Positions 1-8,425 of a stretch of DNA of 64,000 nucleotides are shown here, piece by piece. The stretch's first letter is position 1. Each line of letters starts with the position of its first letter. The stretch comes from Pontibacter liquoris (lineage in GTDB: Bacteria > Bacteroidota > Bacteroidia > Cytophagales > Hymenobacteraceae). Made by a program: the position numbers and the translations under genes. The DNA lies in contig NZ_JALEBG010000002.1 in NCBI RefSeq assembly GCF_022758235.1, positions 62,001 to 126,000 on the forward strand. Direction: 5' to 3'. The notes beneath the pieces are model-generated. The model searched no databases. It had not been told where the DNA came from and saw only the letters and a program-made list of their open reading frames with translations.

Positions 1-687
1 TTCGTCGCTCTTGTATATCACCGCGCGGTCGATCAGGATGTAGACCTGCTTGCCTAGTTTCGGCTTTTTCTCTTCCAGCAGCTCTTCTATAAAGTATACC
101 TGGTCGTTGGCGTAGATGCGCGAATAGCCTTTTTGCAGGAGCAGGTCCAGCTCTTTGGCCAGGGTGCGCTCAGGCAGCAGGTGCAGCGGCGCCAGGATCA
201 TCACCTTGGCCTCATCCTCCAAAGAGAAAATGAAGTTCACCACATCCGTTACTGTGTCTTTCTGCACCACCTGGCCCGACACAGGCGAGTAGGTCTTGCC
301 GATGCGGGCGTAAAGCAGCTTCAGGTAATCGTAGATCTCAGTACTGGTGCCTACCGTGGAGCGGTTGTTTTTGATGCTGACTTTCTGCTCGATGGCGATG
401 GCCGGGCTGATGCCTTTGATGTAGTCCACGTCGGGCTTGTCCATGCGGCCTAGGAACTGGCGGGCGTAAGAGCTAAGGCTCTCCACGTACATGCGCTGCC
501 CTTCGGCATACAGCGTATCAAAGGCCAGCGAGGACTTGCCGGAGCCGGAAAGGCCCGTAACCACGATAAATTTATTGCGTGGCAGGGCCACGCTCAGGTT
601 TTTGAGGTTATGCACCCGCGCACCTTTTATAATAATGTTCTGGCGGGCGTCGAGCTCGTCTAGGTTATAATCAGGAGTGTATGCCAT
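1..687 (-). CDS. uvrA: UvrABC excinuclease subunit A, N-terminal part (cut by window edge)
   Basis: ATP-binding damage-recognition subunit of nucleotide excision repair. The 229 visible codons start at ATG 687 and run off the left edge, so the C-terminal three quarters are missing. A short lead is followed by the first Walker A loop, [20 protein letters not shown], then the UvrA-typical stretches [27 protein letters not shown] and [14 protein letters not shown], which identify the family clearly. The zinc-finger and signature regions lie outside. A TAACTTTA hexamer-like element about 80 bases upstream (767-774, minus strand) could be its -7 promoter box. uvrB, its functional partner, lies elsewhere in the window (23603-25630) and not in an operon with it, as is usual. 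Confidence 0.97.
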   Translation of the reverse strand, partial: MAYTPDYNLDELDARQNIIIKGARVHNLKNLSVALPRNKFIVVTGLSGSGKSSLAFDTLYAEGQRMYVESLSSYARQFLGRMDKPDVDYIKGISPAIAIEQKVSIKNNRSTVGTSTEIYDYLKLLYARIGKTYSPVSGQVVQKDTVTDVVNFIFSLEDEAKVMILAPLHLLPERTLAKELDLLLQKGYSRIYANDQVYFIEELLEEKKPKLGKQVYILIDRAVIYKSDE

Positions 688-1019
688 ACGGACAGCGGCG
701 GGTTGCGGCAACAGCTTATACTTACTGCAGCGCCGCAGGCGCCTGTTTTCGCTTTAGATGAATGTGTAAAGTTACGAATAGCTAACCTCATTTAGAAGCA
801 GTTTGTTACACCTGTTGCCAGCCGGGAAAGCGCATCAGGTTATAACACCGGCCGGGCCTAATTGGTTTACCTGTCTAGGGCTAATGCCAACGCTTTGGCC
901 AGAAGGTAATAGGGAGCTGTTCCCAACACCATTTTATACTTTACTACCAACCATGTTATCTGTTTGCTCCATTTACCCGTATGCAGGGATAAACTGATTC
1001 ATTAAACCACATTTATAGT

Positions 1020-1142
1020 ATGGGAAAAGGAGATAGAAAATCCAGAAAAGGCAAAATTACCAAAGGAACCTACGGCAACCGACGCCCCCACAAGCCGGGC
1101 AAAGCCCAGCCAAAAACCGAAACCAAAGAAGCGGCTAAATAA
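1020..1142 (+). CDS. Small ribosomal subunit protein Thx
   Basis: Forty-residue, strongly basic protein beginning MGKGDRKSRKGKITKGTYG and ending with a Lys/Ala/Glu tail. The MGKGD..(T/S)(R/K)(R/K)GKI..G(T/S)YG pattern is that of the Thx family, a small 30S-bound protein first seen in Thermus and found in many Bacteroidota. It is expected to sit at the head of the small subunit and stabilise rRNA. It stands alone, with uvrA divergent on the left and an MFS transporter convergent on the right. Short length is normal for the family, and the gene is easily missed by automatic callers. Confidence 0.82.
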   Translation: MGKGDRKSRKGKITKGTYGNRRPHKPGKAQPKTETKEAAK

Positions 1143-1282
1143 GTAGCAGGTATAAATTGCCTCTTCCGGGCGTTTATACTTGCTGGCTTCCCGTTTCTTC
1201 AACCCGCTTTCTCTCACCTTAAACAATCACGCAACGCATCGCTCCTGACCGGGCGATGCGTTGCGCTTTATACTTGCCGGGC

Positions 1283-2557
1283 TTATACTTGCGCGGTTCC
1301 CAGTTCGGGGGTGAGGTGCAGGCGGCGCAGTTTGTCGGCTTTCAGCGCGGTAATGCCTACGACCAAAATCGTCATGATGCCGCCAAAAACCACCGAGGTC
1401 ACCGTGCCCATCAGCCGGGCTGCGAAACCCGACTCGAACGCGCCGATCTCGTTGGACGAGCCCACAAAAATGTTATTCACCGATGAGACCCGGCCTTTCA
1501 TGTACTCGGGCGTAAGGGTATGGATGAGCGTGGAGCGGATGATAACGCTGATAGAGTCGAAGGCGCCGCTCAGGGCCAGCAGCAGCAGCGAGAACCAGAA
1601 GTTGGCCGATAGCCCGAAAAGGATGATGCACCCGCCAAAGCCCGCCACACACCACAGCATCTTTTTCCCCGCATTCACCGAGATCGGGTAATGGGCCATG
1701 AGTACCGCCATCAGCACCGATCCGACGGCAGGTGCCGCCCGCAGAAAGCCCAGCCCCTGCGGACCCGTTTTCAGGATTTCGGAAGCAAAAATGGGCAGCA
1801 GCGCCACCGCGCCGCCAAAGAGCACGGCAAACAGATCCAGCGAAATAGCACTGAGAATAACCTGGTTGCCGAACACGAACTTAATGCCCGAGCGCAGGCT
1901 CTCCGTCATACTTTGCGGGTTTATGTTTTCGGGCAGCTGTTTGCCGCCGATAAAGGCAAAGGCCAGCAGCGAGAGAAGCACCAGCGTGGCATCGGTCGCG
2001 TAGGCAGCCGTCACCCCAAAAAAACCATAGATGAGTCCACCAATAGCCGGGCCTACCAGCGAGGCGGCCTGCCAGGTGGTACTGCTCCAGGTAATAGCGT
2101 TGGCATAGAGCTGTTTGTTTGCTACCAGTTGCGGCATAAACGAGAAAACAGCTGGCCCCATAAACCCGCGGGCAATACCGCTCACAAAAATAACCCCGTA
2201 AATTGGCAGAGCGCCAAAATGCGCCAGAGCATGGCTGATGTGCAGCGTAAAGGTTAGCAGCGCCAGCGAGCAGCACAGCAGCGCTGTTACCACCACCATA
2301 ATGATTTTCTTGCGCTCCACCATATCGGCCAGGTAACCGGCGTAGAGCGAGACGACAATAGACGGAATGGCCTCGGCCAGCCCCATCAGGCCCAGCGACA
2401 GCGGGTCTTTGGTAATATCGTAGATCTGCCAGCCCACAATAACGGCCTGTATCTGCATGGCCAGCGTAATACACAGCCTTGCCGAAATGTATAGTCTGAA
2501 TTCAGGAATACGCAAGACCGCATAAGGGTCGTGCCTGCTTGCCGGGTTACTGCTCAT
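1283..2557 (-). CDS. MFS transporter, EntS/MFS_3-like exporter
   Basis: A 424-residue polytopic inner-membrane protein with about 12 hydrophobic helices. The N-terminal half has the pattern of the EntS-like MFS_3 subfamily: PEFRLYISARLCITLAMQIQ, then QIYDITKDPLSLGLMGLAEA, then a YLADMVERKKI loop equivalent to the conserved MFS motif between helices 2 and 3. Such proteins export siderophores or drugs by proton antiport; the substrate here cannot be read from sequence. The gene is monocistronic. A good promoter, GTTG-N17-TAGCTTTG, lies 32 bases upstream (2589-2617, minus strand). Confidence 0.88.
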   Translation of the reverse strand: MSSNPASRHDPYAVLRIPEFRLYISARLCITLAMQIQAVIVGWQIYDITKDPLSLGLMGLAEAIPSIVVSLYAGYLADMVERKKIIMVVVTALLCCSLALLTFTLHISHALAHFGALPIYGVIFVSGIARGFMGPAVFSFMPQLVANKQLYANAITWSSTTWQAASLVGPAIGGLIYGFFGVTAAYATDATLVLLSLLAFAFIGGKQLPENINPQSMTESLRSGIKFVFGNQVILSAISLDLFAVLFGGAVALLPIFASEILKTGPQGLGFLRAAPAVGSVLMAVLMAHYPISVNAGKKMLWCVAGFGGCIILFGLSANFWFSLLLLALSGAFDSISVIIRSTLIHTLTPEYMKGRVSSVNNIFVGSSNEIGAFESGFAARLMGTVTSVVFGGIMTILVVGITALKADKLRRLHLTPELGTAQV

Positions 2558-3120
2558 CGCTTTCTTCTAACTTGTTATACCTGGGGCACAAAGCTACAGC
2601 AATCGCAGATTTACAACAGTACCGCCACACAAAAAAAGCAGCCTGAAAAACATAATTACTGTCTTCTTTTACCGGCAGGATGCCGGGCCCTGAACCAGCA
2701 TCATAACTTACTGAAGTTCTGACATTAACATGCGAAACACGGTCCTTTACCGGCCAAACCGGTGCCTGCCGGTAGCGCCCTGCATGCTTTCAAACCGGGG
2801 GCCTGCCGATACGCATGAGGCAACTGCTTTGTAACCTTTCTGTTAATTTATCGCCTCGGCCGCAACACAAGGTTCGCATTATAAGTATACTTTTTATAGA
2901 AACGATTATGCCTCTTCAGGGCCACCGCGTTACGTATCCGGACATATTATTTGCCCCAGATTAGTGTTCTGCATCATTTTTGTTACAGCTGCGGTGTACG
3001 TTTTTCTATTTTTCATGAACTGTACTTTTTTAAGCAAACGCCTGTGCGCAGAATTGTTATCCTGCCGGACTATAAGCCGTTTATCCGCTAATTTTTTACT
3101 TTATAACACCCAACAAACCT
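2558..3120. other. Intergenic region between divergent genes
   Basis: It holds the MFS promoter at its left end. A 7-base inverted repeat TACCGGC/GCCGGTA (2748-2754, 2768-2774) is visible, plus T-rich sequence before the gene at 3121. No RNA gene or convincing reading frame was seen. Confidence 0.6.
2589..2617 (-). promoter_or_regulatory. Promoter of the MFS gene
   Basis: On the minus strand GTTG (2614-2617) is followed after 17 bases by TAGCTTTG (2589-2596), fitting the Bacteroidota primary sigma pattern TTTG / TAnnTTTG. The distance to the ATG at 2557 is right for a short leader. Confidence 0.5.
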
Positions 3121-3456
3121 ATGAATAGACTGGACATCCGCACCTTGCTGGAGAACATAGAAAAAAAAGTGAACCAGCACGAGATCACTTCTGACGGGGA
3201 CGTAACCACGCTGATCAACGCTGAGATTGCAGCCGCCATTAACCTGAAGTATAAGAAGGACGCAGGCAACGACGCCATCCTGCAGAACGTGTCCTGCACC
3301 ACCCTGGAATGTTACCTGGAACACCTGCAGGCGCTGGAGCAGAAACTGCAGAAACCGGCTAACATCTCGGCACAGGGCCTGCCCGTAGAGGAGCGCGAAA
3401 TTAACCGCCGCCTGCTGCTGATCCTGAACCGCCTGAAAAGCTACAACAGAAAGTAA
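3121..3456 (+). CDS. Hypothetical protein, 111 residues
   Basis: Cytoplasmic, charged, mostly helical protein without signal peptide or membrane segment. The family is not recognised. It starts MNRLDIRTLLENIEKKV, has a middle part with two cysteines (near residues 59 and 63), and ends with a basic helix NRRLLLILNRLKSYNRK. Codon use is like its neighbours and an intrinsic terminator follows 27 bases after the stop, which supports a real gene. Function is unknown. Confidence 0.65.
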   Translation: MNRLDIRTLLENIEKKVNQHEITSDGDVTTLINAEIAAAINLKYKKDAGNDAILQNVSCTTLECYLEHLQALEQKLQKPANISAQGLPVEEREINRRLLLILNRLKSYNRK

Positions 3457-3482
3457 GCACCGGCCATTCTTCGTATAAACCC

Positions 3483-3523
3483 ATCCTTCGATAAGATCCC
3501 TTAGCTCTTTCGAAGGATTTTTT
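3483..3523 (+). terminator. Intrinsic terminator after the 111-residue gene
   Basis: Perfect 9-bp stem ATCCTTCGA/TCGAAGGAT with an 18-base loop, followed by a run of six T. Confidence 0.7.
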
Positions 3524-3642
3524 ATGCCCTCTCCCCGCCTTTCGTGCCAGCGGCACTTCTGCTGCAAAAGCCCGAGCAACTGACCAACATCATTTTTAAA
3601 CTACTTACCCGGAGTTACTTTTGTGCTGCTGCCCGGCTTTTT

Positions 3643-3684
3643 ATACTATGACTCCTTATACTAATACTATGACTCCTTATACTA
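3643..3684 (+). repeat. Two 21-bp tandem direct repeats
   Basis: The unit begins ATACTATGACTCC and ends TTATACTA; the two copies are identical and adjacent. The core CTCCTTATACT recurs inverted as AGTATAAGGAG at 3701-3711, so the second copy and the inverted one can form an 11-bp stem. Confidence 0.85.
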
Positions 3685-3848
3685 TATAAAGCGATCATAA
3701 AGTATAAGGAGAGCTTGCCTGCTTTTCTGGCATGTGCAAGGACACAAAATACGCAAACGAACCATTCCGGGCGGGCTGTTGTAGTAAAGGCGGCAGCGGG
3801 GCTTTCGCTGCAGAACGGGTATAACGAAGTATGCCCTGCTTAAAACAG

Positions 3849-3866
3849 GCCTGCCGAGTGGCAGGC
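3849..3866 (+). promoter_or_regulatory. Hairpin in the leader of the truncated haemoglobin gene
   Basis: GCCTGCC GAGT GGCAGGC forms a perfect 7-bp stem with a 4-base loop ending 11 bases before the ATG at 3878. It could influence translation start; no function is shown. Confidence 0.4.
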
Positions 3867-3877
3867 GCTTACATGAT

Positions 3878-4246
3878 ATGAAAAAAGACATCGCAAACGA
3901 AGCGGACATCAAGCTGCTGGTAGATACTTTTTATGATGCCGTGAACCAGGACGAGCTGCTGGCACCCATATTTAACGACCTGGCGCAGGTAAATTGGGCC
4001 AAGCACCTGCCTGTGATGTATAAATTCTGGAGCTCGGTGCTGCTGGGCACCATGGCCTACAAAGGGCAGCCGTTCCCCAAACACCTGGTGCTGCCTCTGG
4101 AGCAACTACATTTCGCCCGCTGGGTCAGCCTGTTTACCCGCACGGTGGATGATCTTTTTGAAGGAACCAAAGCATCGGAGATCAAACAGAAAGCCGGCAG
4201 CATCGCCTACATTTTCCAGATGAAGATGGGGCTGCTTTCGGTTTAG
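3878..4246 (+). CDS. Group III truncated haemoglobin
   Basis: A 122-residue haem protein of the 2-over-2 globin family, group III (TrHbP-like), cytoplasmic; members bind O2 or NO and may act in redox or nitric-oxide chemistry. The family pattern is clear: DIKLLVDTFYDAVNQDELLAPIF near the N terminus, W40, the helix with KFWSSVLLG, then PLEQLHFARWVSLFTRTVDDLF, where H78 is the expected proximal haem ligand. Length is typical. It stands alone; an inverted-repeat terminator follows the stop. Confidence 0.93.
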   Translation: MKKDIANEADIKLLVDTFYDAVNQDELLAPIFNDLAQVNWAKHLPVMYKFWSSVLLGTMAYKGQPFPKHLVLPLEQLHFARWVSLFTRTVDDLFEGTKASEIKQKAGSIAYIFQMKMGLLSV

Positions 4247-4742
4247 CCTTCCTTTTTTTCAGATTTATTTAACCCGGCGCGGCGGCCAAGGATGTTCTAT
4301 CTGTGACCGCCGCGCTTTTCCAGGGCTGCGGGGCCGCTGAAACTGGCTAAAATCGAGCTTTTAGGTCCTATTTTTCCGCTCCCTTTATACTTGCCGCTAC
4401 CAACCATAACTACCTGGCTTAACGCTGCTTATACTTAGCAGGCGCTACGGAAAGGCCGTTTCCAAAAAGGTTTTCACTATATTTTAAAAATAAAATTAAA
4501 TTTTAAGAACACTGGATTAAACTTTCAGCGTATAACAGGCTTAAGTTCCCGGGCACCAAACGCCCGGCAGAGCAGACTTGATACAGGGAGCCACCACATT
4601 TTTTTTCAGAATGGTTGGGGCTGGAGTTGCACATGCAAAACCCATTATCTATATTTGATATACACTTCTAATAAAATTTGTTCTTAAAGCTAAACGCCAC
4701 AATATGATATAAAGCTCTACGTTAAACTAATGTAGCTTTACG
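4247..4742. other. Intergenic region before the sigma-factor gene
   Basis: It contains the terminator at 4277-4319, two copies of the TTATACTT word (4385-4392, 4429-4436) and AT-rich sequence from about 4480 to 4740 that should hold the promoter of the sigma-factor gene. No gene or RNA was recognised. Confidence 0.6.
4277..4319 (+). terminator. Probable terminator of the truncated haemoglobin gene
   Basis: Perfect 9-bp GC stem GCGCGGCGG/CCGCCGCGC with a 21-base loop, then TTTT. The long loop lowers confidence. Confidence 0.5.
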
Positions 4743-5345
4743 ATGAATACAACTACCCAGCTGAGCGACTCTGCTTTGGTCTCGCTCTATATCGCAGGTA
4801 ATGAGAATGCGTTTGAACAGCTAGTAAACCGACACAAGAACAAAGTTTTTACAACCATTTTACTGATTGTAAAGGATACCTATACGGCCGAAGACCTGAT
4901 GCAGGACACGTTTATTAAAGCGGTCCATACCATGAAAGGCGGCCGGTATAATGAGGAAGGCAAGTTCTCTTCCTGGATCTGCCGTATCGCCCATAACCTG
5001 GCGATCGACTTTTTCCGTAAAGAGAAGCGAAGCCCGATGATCACGCTGGAGGACGGCAGCAATGTGTTTAACACGCTTTCGTTTGCGGAAGACTCTGCCG
5101 AGTCGCTGCAGATAAAAGAAGATACACATGCCCGCCTGCGCGAGCTGATCCAGGCGCTGCCCCAGTCGCAGCGGGAGGTTCTGATGATGCGGCATTATGC
5201 CGACATGAGCTTCCAGGAGATAGCCGAGGCAACCGGTGTGAGCATCAATACCGCCTTAGGTCGTATGCGTTATGCGTTGATCAACCTTCGGAAGAAGATG
5301 CTTAAAAACAATATTGTCTATGATAAAAACCTCTACTCAGAATGA
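4743..5345 (+). CDS. RNA polymerase sigma factor, ECF-type
   Basis: A 200-residue sigma-70 family protein with regions 2 and 4 only. Region 2: ENAFEQLVNRHKNKVF, then DTYTAEDLMQDTFIKAVHTM, and SSWICRIAHNLAIDFFRKEK, the -10 recognition helix. Region 4: LPQSQREVLMMRHYADMSFQEIAEATGVSINTALGRMRYAL, with the helix-turn-helix that reads the -35 element. The start is ATG 4743. The 3' end overlaps the next small gene by 26 bases, suggesting translational coupling with a partner that may regulate it. The regulon is unknown. Confidence 0.93.
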   Translation: MNTTTQLSDSALVSLYIAGNENAFEQLVNRHKNKVFTTILLIVKDTYTAEDLMQDTFIKAVHTMKGGRYNEEGKFSSWICRIAHNLAIDFFRKEKRSPMITLEDGSNVFNTLSFAEDSAESLQIKEDTHARLRELIQALPQSQREVLMMRHYADMSFQEIAEATGVSINTALGRMRYALINLRKKMLKNNIVYDKNLYSE

Positions 5346-5550
5346 ATTGATCCAGTATGTATACGATGAGTTGGCCGACGAGGCCCGCCCACAGCTGGAA
5401 TCAGCCTTAATGCACGATAGTGAGCTGGCCGAGAGCTGCTCTGAACTGTTGGAGATGCAATTCCTGCTTCAAAACGTGGTAAAATCGCCTAGTAAGCGTT
5501 CGATCAACAACATCTTAAATTACTCAAAAAGCTTAAGTTTGCAGTCTTAA
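5320..5550 (+). CDS. Small partner of the sigma factor, possible anti-sigma protein
   Basis: A 76-residue acidic protein starting MIKTSTQNELIQYVYDEL; a TTG two codons earlier (5314) is an alternative start. It overlaps the sigma-factor gene by 26 bases. The N-terminal part resembles the short cytoplasmic segment that begins many Bacteroidota anti-sigma factors (yDEL..ea...le..l..d.ela), but no membrane segment or zinc motif follows. A regulatory role is inferred from position and this resemblance only. Its stop codon lies inside the loop of a strong terminator. Confidence 0.65.
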   Translation: MIKTSTQNELIQYVYDELADEARPQLESALMHDSELAESCSELLEMQFLLQNVVKSPSKRSINNILNYSKSLSLQS

Positions 5551-5569
5551 CCGACTGCAAACTTTTTTT
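5535..5569 (+). terminator. Strong intrinsic terminator spanning the stop codon and abutting nth
   Basis: Perfect 12-bp stem AAGTTTGCAGTC/GACTGCAAACTT with the 6-base loop TTAACC, which includes the TAA stop of the small gene. The seven-T tract 5563-5569 ends one base before the nth start codon at 5570. Confidence 0.85.
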
Positions 5570-6253
5570 ATGCGCAAAACTGAACGCTACAAGCTCCTGA
5601 TCGACTACTTTACCCAGAACTTTCCGGAGCCGGAAACAGAACTTGCCTATACTACCCCCTACGAGCTGATACTGGCCGTAGTGCTGAGCGCGCAGTGCAC
5701 CGACAAGCGCGTGAACATGGTGACGCCCGCCCTTTTTGAAGCCTTTCCGACACCGGAGCACCTGGCCGCCGCCACCTCTGACGAGGTGCTGCCTTATATT
5801 AAAAGCATTTCGTACCCCAACAACAAGGCCAAACACCTGGCCGGCCTGGGCAAGATGCTGGTCGAGCAGTTTAACTCCGAAGTGCCCAGCACCGTGGAGG
5901 AATTGGTAAAACTGCCCGGTGTGGGCCGCAAAACAGCCAATGTGATTGTGTCGGTTATCTGGAACCAGCCGGCGATGGCCGTCGATACGCACGTGTTCCG
6001 GGTAAGCAAGCGCCTGGGGCTGGTAGCTAAAACCGCCAAAACCCCGCTGGACGTAGAGAGAGAGCTGGTAGCCCACCTGCCCGAGGACCTGATCGCCAAA
6101 GCGCACCACTGGCTTATACTACATGGCCGCTACATTTGCGTGGCCCGCAGGCCCAAATGCGAAATCTGCCCGCTTACCCACTTCTGCGCCTTTTTCCAGA
6201 AAAACTTCCCCAACATTCCCGACGACCCGGAAAATAAGCTGGGCGGCATATAG
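5570..6253 (+). CDS. nth: Endonuclease III, DNA glycosylase/AP lyase
   Basis: A 227-residue base-excision-repair enzyme that removes oxidised pyrimidines and cleaves the AP site. The helix-hairpin-helix motif LPGVGRKTANVI carries the expected catalytic lysine K121, and VDTHVFRV carries the catalytic aspartate D139, matching K120/D138 of the E. coli enzyme. The C-terminal 4Fe-4S loop is intact with spacing C-x6-C-x2-C-x5-C (CVARRPKCEICPLTHFC). The start ATG 5570 directly follows the T tract of an upstream terminator, so there is no room for a separate leader; expression may depend on readthrough or on an internal promoter in the preceding gene. Confidence 0.97.
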   Translation: MRKTERYKLLIDYFTQNFPEPETELAYTTPYELILAVVLSAQCTDKRVNMVTPALFEAFPTPEHLAAATSDEVLPYIKSISYPNNKAKHLAGLGKMLVEQFNSEVPSTVEELVKLPGVGRKTANVIVSVIWNQPAMAVDTHVFRVSKRLGLVAKTAKTPLDVERELVAHLPEDLIAKAHHWLILHGRYICVARRPKCEICPLTHFCAFFQKNFPNIPDDPENKLGGI

Positions 6254-6259
6254 TATAGG

Positions 6260-6284
6260 AAGAAGCGGCTTTGCTGCTTCTTTT
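6260..6284 (+). terminator. Terminator after nth
   Basis: Stem AAGAAGCGGC/GCTGCTTCTT (10 bp with one G-U pair), 3-base loop, T-rich tail. Confidence 0.6.
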
Positions 6285-6369
6285 CGTTTGAGGCGGCAAC
6301 AAAAAGTGCAGAAGTTAAAGTATATTTAAACTTCTCCTTGTGCAACAACGGTTTAACACTTCCTATACT

Positions 6370-8265
6370 ATGCGACACCTCTACCTGTTTTTTCTGTTTA
6401 TACTTGCATGTCCTTTCGCGCAGGCGCAGAACTTATACATGCCGCGCGACGTGCAGCAGGCTTTTAAGAACGGAACAAGATCGCCGGACGGGCAGCCGGG
6501 CAGAAACTACTGGCAGAACACCGGCAAGTATGACATCACCATCACGGCCATGCCGCCCGACCGCACCATCAAAGGCAGCGAGCAGATCGCCTACACCAAC
6601 AACAGCCCCGACACGCTCAAAAGCATTGTCATCCGCCTGACCCAGAACATCCACAAGCCGGGGGCAGTACGCAACAGCAGTGCCAGCCCCGATTACCTGA
6701 GCACCGGCACCATCATCGATTCGTTTGCCGTAAATGGCCAGCCACAACCCTGGAAAGACCGCAACGCTACCTGGCAGCAGGTGCAGTTGCCACAGCCGCT
6801 GTTGCCACACAGCACGGTGCAGCTGCGCTTTGCCTGGCACTTTGATGTGTCGGTGGAGAGCGGCCGCGAAGGTATGATTGATGCTACCACCTATTTTCTG
6901 GCCTACTTTTACCCGCGCGTATCGGTGTACGACGACTACAACGGCTGGGACAAGATCGACTTTACCGACCAGCAGGAGTTCTACAGCGACTTTAACGATT
7001 ATACTTTGAAGGTGAAGGTGCCGAAGAACTACATTGTGTGGGCGACCGGCACGTTGCAGAACCCGGACCAGGTGCTGCAGCCGGCCTTTGCCCAAAAGCT
7101 GCGCCAGTCGATGCAAACGGACTCAGTGCTGCACATTGTCACGGCCGCCGACCTGGCCGCCCGCCGCGTAACCACCCAGAACGCTGTGAACACCTGGACC
7201 TGGACCGCCACCGACATTCCGGACATGGCGCTGGGCCTGAGCGACCATTACCTCTGGGATGCCGGCAGTGTGGTGGTAGACGATGCCACTAACCGCCGCG
7301 CCAGTGTGCAGTCCGCCTACAGCGCCAGCGCCGCCGACTTCCGCCATGCCGTAAAAGTGGGGCAACACGCGCTCAACTGGTTTTCGCGTAACTGGCCCGG
7401 CGTGCCGTACCCCTATCCCAAAACCACCCTCTTCCAGGGGTATGCCGATATGGAGTACCCGATGATGGTGAACGATACCTCGGTGCCCGACCTGACCTTT
7501 GCGCAGTTTGTAGCCGAACACGAGATTGCCCATACCTGGTTTCCGTTTTACATGGGCATCAACGAGAGCCGCTATGCCTTTATGGACGAAGGCTGGGCCA
7601 CCACGCTGGAGCTGCTCATTAACCGCGCGGACATGCCCCGCGAAGCTGCCGATGAATTTTTCCGGCAGTTCCGCGTGTCGCGCTGGATCCACGACCGCTC
7701 CATGGAAGAGGACCTGCCCATTATTACGCCGGCCAACGTGCTGAAAGGCACCGCCTATGGCAACAACGCCTATGGCAAACCTGCGCTGGGCTATCTGGCC
7801 GTGAAAGACTTGCTGGGCGATGCACTGTTCAAAAAGTGCCTGCACGCCTATGTGGACCGCTGGCATGGCAAGCACCCACTGCCTTGGGACTTTTTCAACA
7901 CCTTCAACAACGTATCCGGTCAAAACCTGAACTGGTTCTGGCACAACTGGTTCTTCACCAACGGCTACATCGACCTGGCCATACAGGATGTTAAGCAGAA
8001 AAGGAAAACCTATACCGTAACGGTGCAGAACATTGGCGGCTTTGCGGCGCCATTTGACGTGCAGGTGAAGTACAGCGACGGCAGCACCGATACTCTGCAT
8101 CAAACAGCGGCCATCTGGCGCAACAATCCGCAGCAGGCAAGTATAAAGATCCCCACCAAAAAGAAGGTCCAGTCGGTGGCATTGGCGGGCGGTATTTTTA
8201 TGGATGCCGACGAGGGGAACAACCTTTGGCCAGCCGGGAGCGCGGTGAGTGCGCTGAAGCGTTAG
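6370..8265 (+). CDS. Secreted M1-family metallopeptidase
   Basis: A zinc aminopeptidase of the gluzincin clan, 631 residues from ATG 6370. This start gives a clean signal peptide MRHLYLFFLFILACPFAQAQ; the ATG at 6340 would add ten polar residues and is less likely. The zinc site is HEIAH (residues 384-388), followed by MDEGWAT with the third ligand. Upstream YADMEYPMM takes the place of the GxMEN exopeptidase motif, as in the M1 branch common in Bacteroidota. The protein should act in the periplasm or outside the cell on peptides. It stands alone between nth and the AT-rich patch. Confidence 0.92.
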   Translation: MRHLYLFFLFILACPFAQAQNLYMPRDVQQAFKNGTRSPDGQPGRNYWQNTGKYDITITAMPPDRTIKGSEQIAYTNNSPDTLKSIVIRLTQNIHKPGAVRNSSASPDYLSTGTIIDSFAVNGQPQPWKDRNATWQQVQLPQPLLPHSTVQLRFAWHFDVSVESGREGMIDATTYFLAYFYPRVSVYDDYNGWDKIDFTDQQEFYSDFNDYTLKVKVPKNYIVWATGTLQNPDQVLQPAFAQKLRQSMQTDSVLHIVTAADLAARRVTTQNAVNTWTWTATDIPDMALGLSDHYLWDAGSVVVDDATNRRASVQSAYSASAADFRHAVKVGQHALNWFSRNWPGVPYPYPKTTLFQGYADMEYPMMVNDTSVPDLTFAQFVAEHEIAHTWFPFYMGINESRYAFMDEGWATTLELLINRADMPREAADEFFRQFRVSRWIHDRSMEEDLPIITPANVLKGTAYGNNAYGKPALGYLAVKDLLGDALFKKCLHAYVDRWHGKHPLPWDFFNTFNNVSGQNLNWFWHNWFFTNGYIDLAIQDVKQKRKTYTVTVQNIGGFAAPFDVQVKYSDGSTDTLHQTAAIWRNNPQQASIKIPTKKKVQSVALAGGIFMDADEGNNLWPAGSAVSALKR

Positions 8266-8295
8266 CGATTAGCGGCTGTATAGTATAAAACTCGC

Positions 8296-8325
8296 GTTGT
8301 TATTATAGCTTTATTTATATATTTG
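8296..8325 (+). promoter_or_regulatory. Possible promoter of the AT-rich gene
   Basis: GTTG (8296-8299), 18-base spacer, TATATTTG (8318-8325). It fits the Bacteroidota pattern, 100 bases before the ATG at 8426. Confidence 0.35.
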
Positions 8326-8425
8326 AGAAGGTTAGAAATTCTCTTAACTATAGAAAGAGAACACCAGCGAAAGGGCCAATAACCGGAGTAACTCCTTGTA
8401 TACTATAGTTGTACCAAATTTGAAA

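Larger units (their letters stand above)
3457..3877. other. Intergenic region with repeats
   Basis: It contains the terminator at 3483-3523, a perfect tandem duplication of 21 bases (3643-3663 and 3664-3684), an inverted copy of part of that unit (3701-3711), and a 7-bp hairpin just before the haemoglobin gene. An open frame on the minus strand across 3682-3912 has no family resemblance and was not called. Confidence 0.6.

Noticed and set aside
803-997. 64-codon open frame between uvrA and Thx
   Set aside because: No domain, unusual composition for a protein here, and no start context; likely chance.
3682-3912. 76-codon minus-strand frame
   Set aside because: It overlaps repeats and the haemoglobin start and has no family resemblance.
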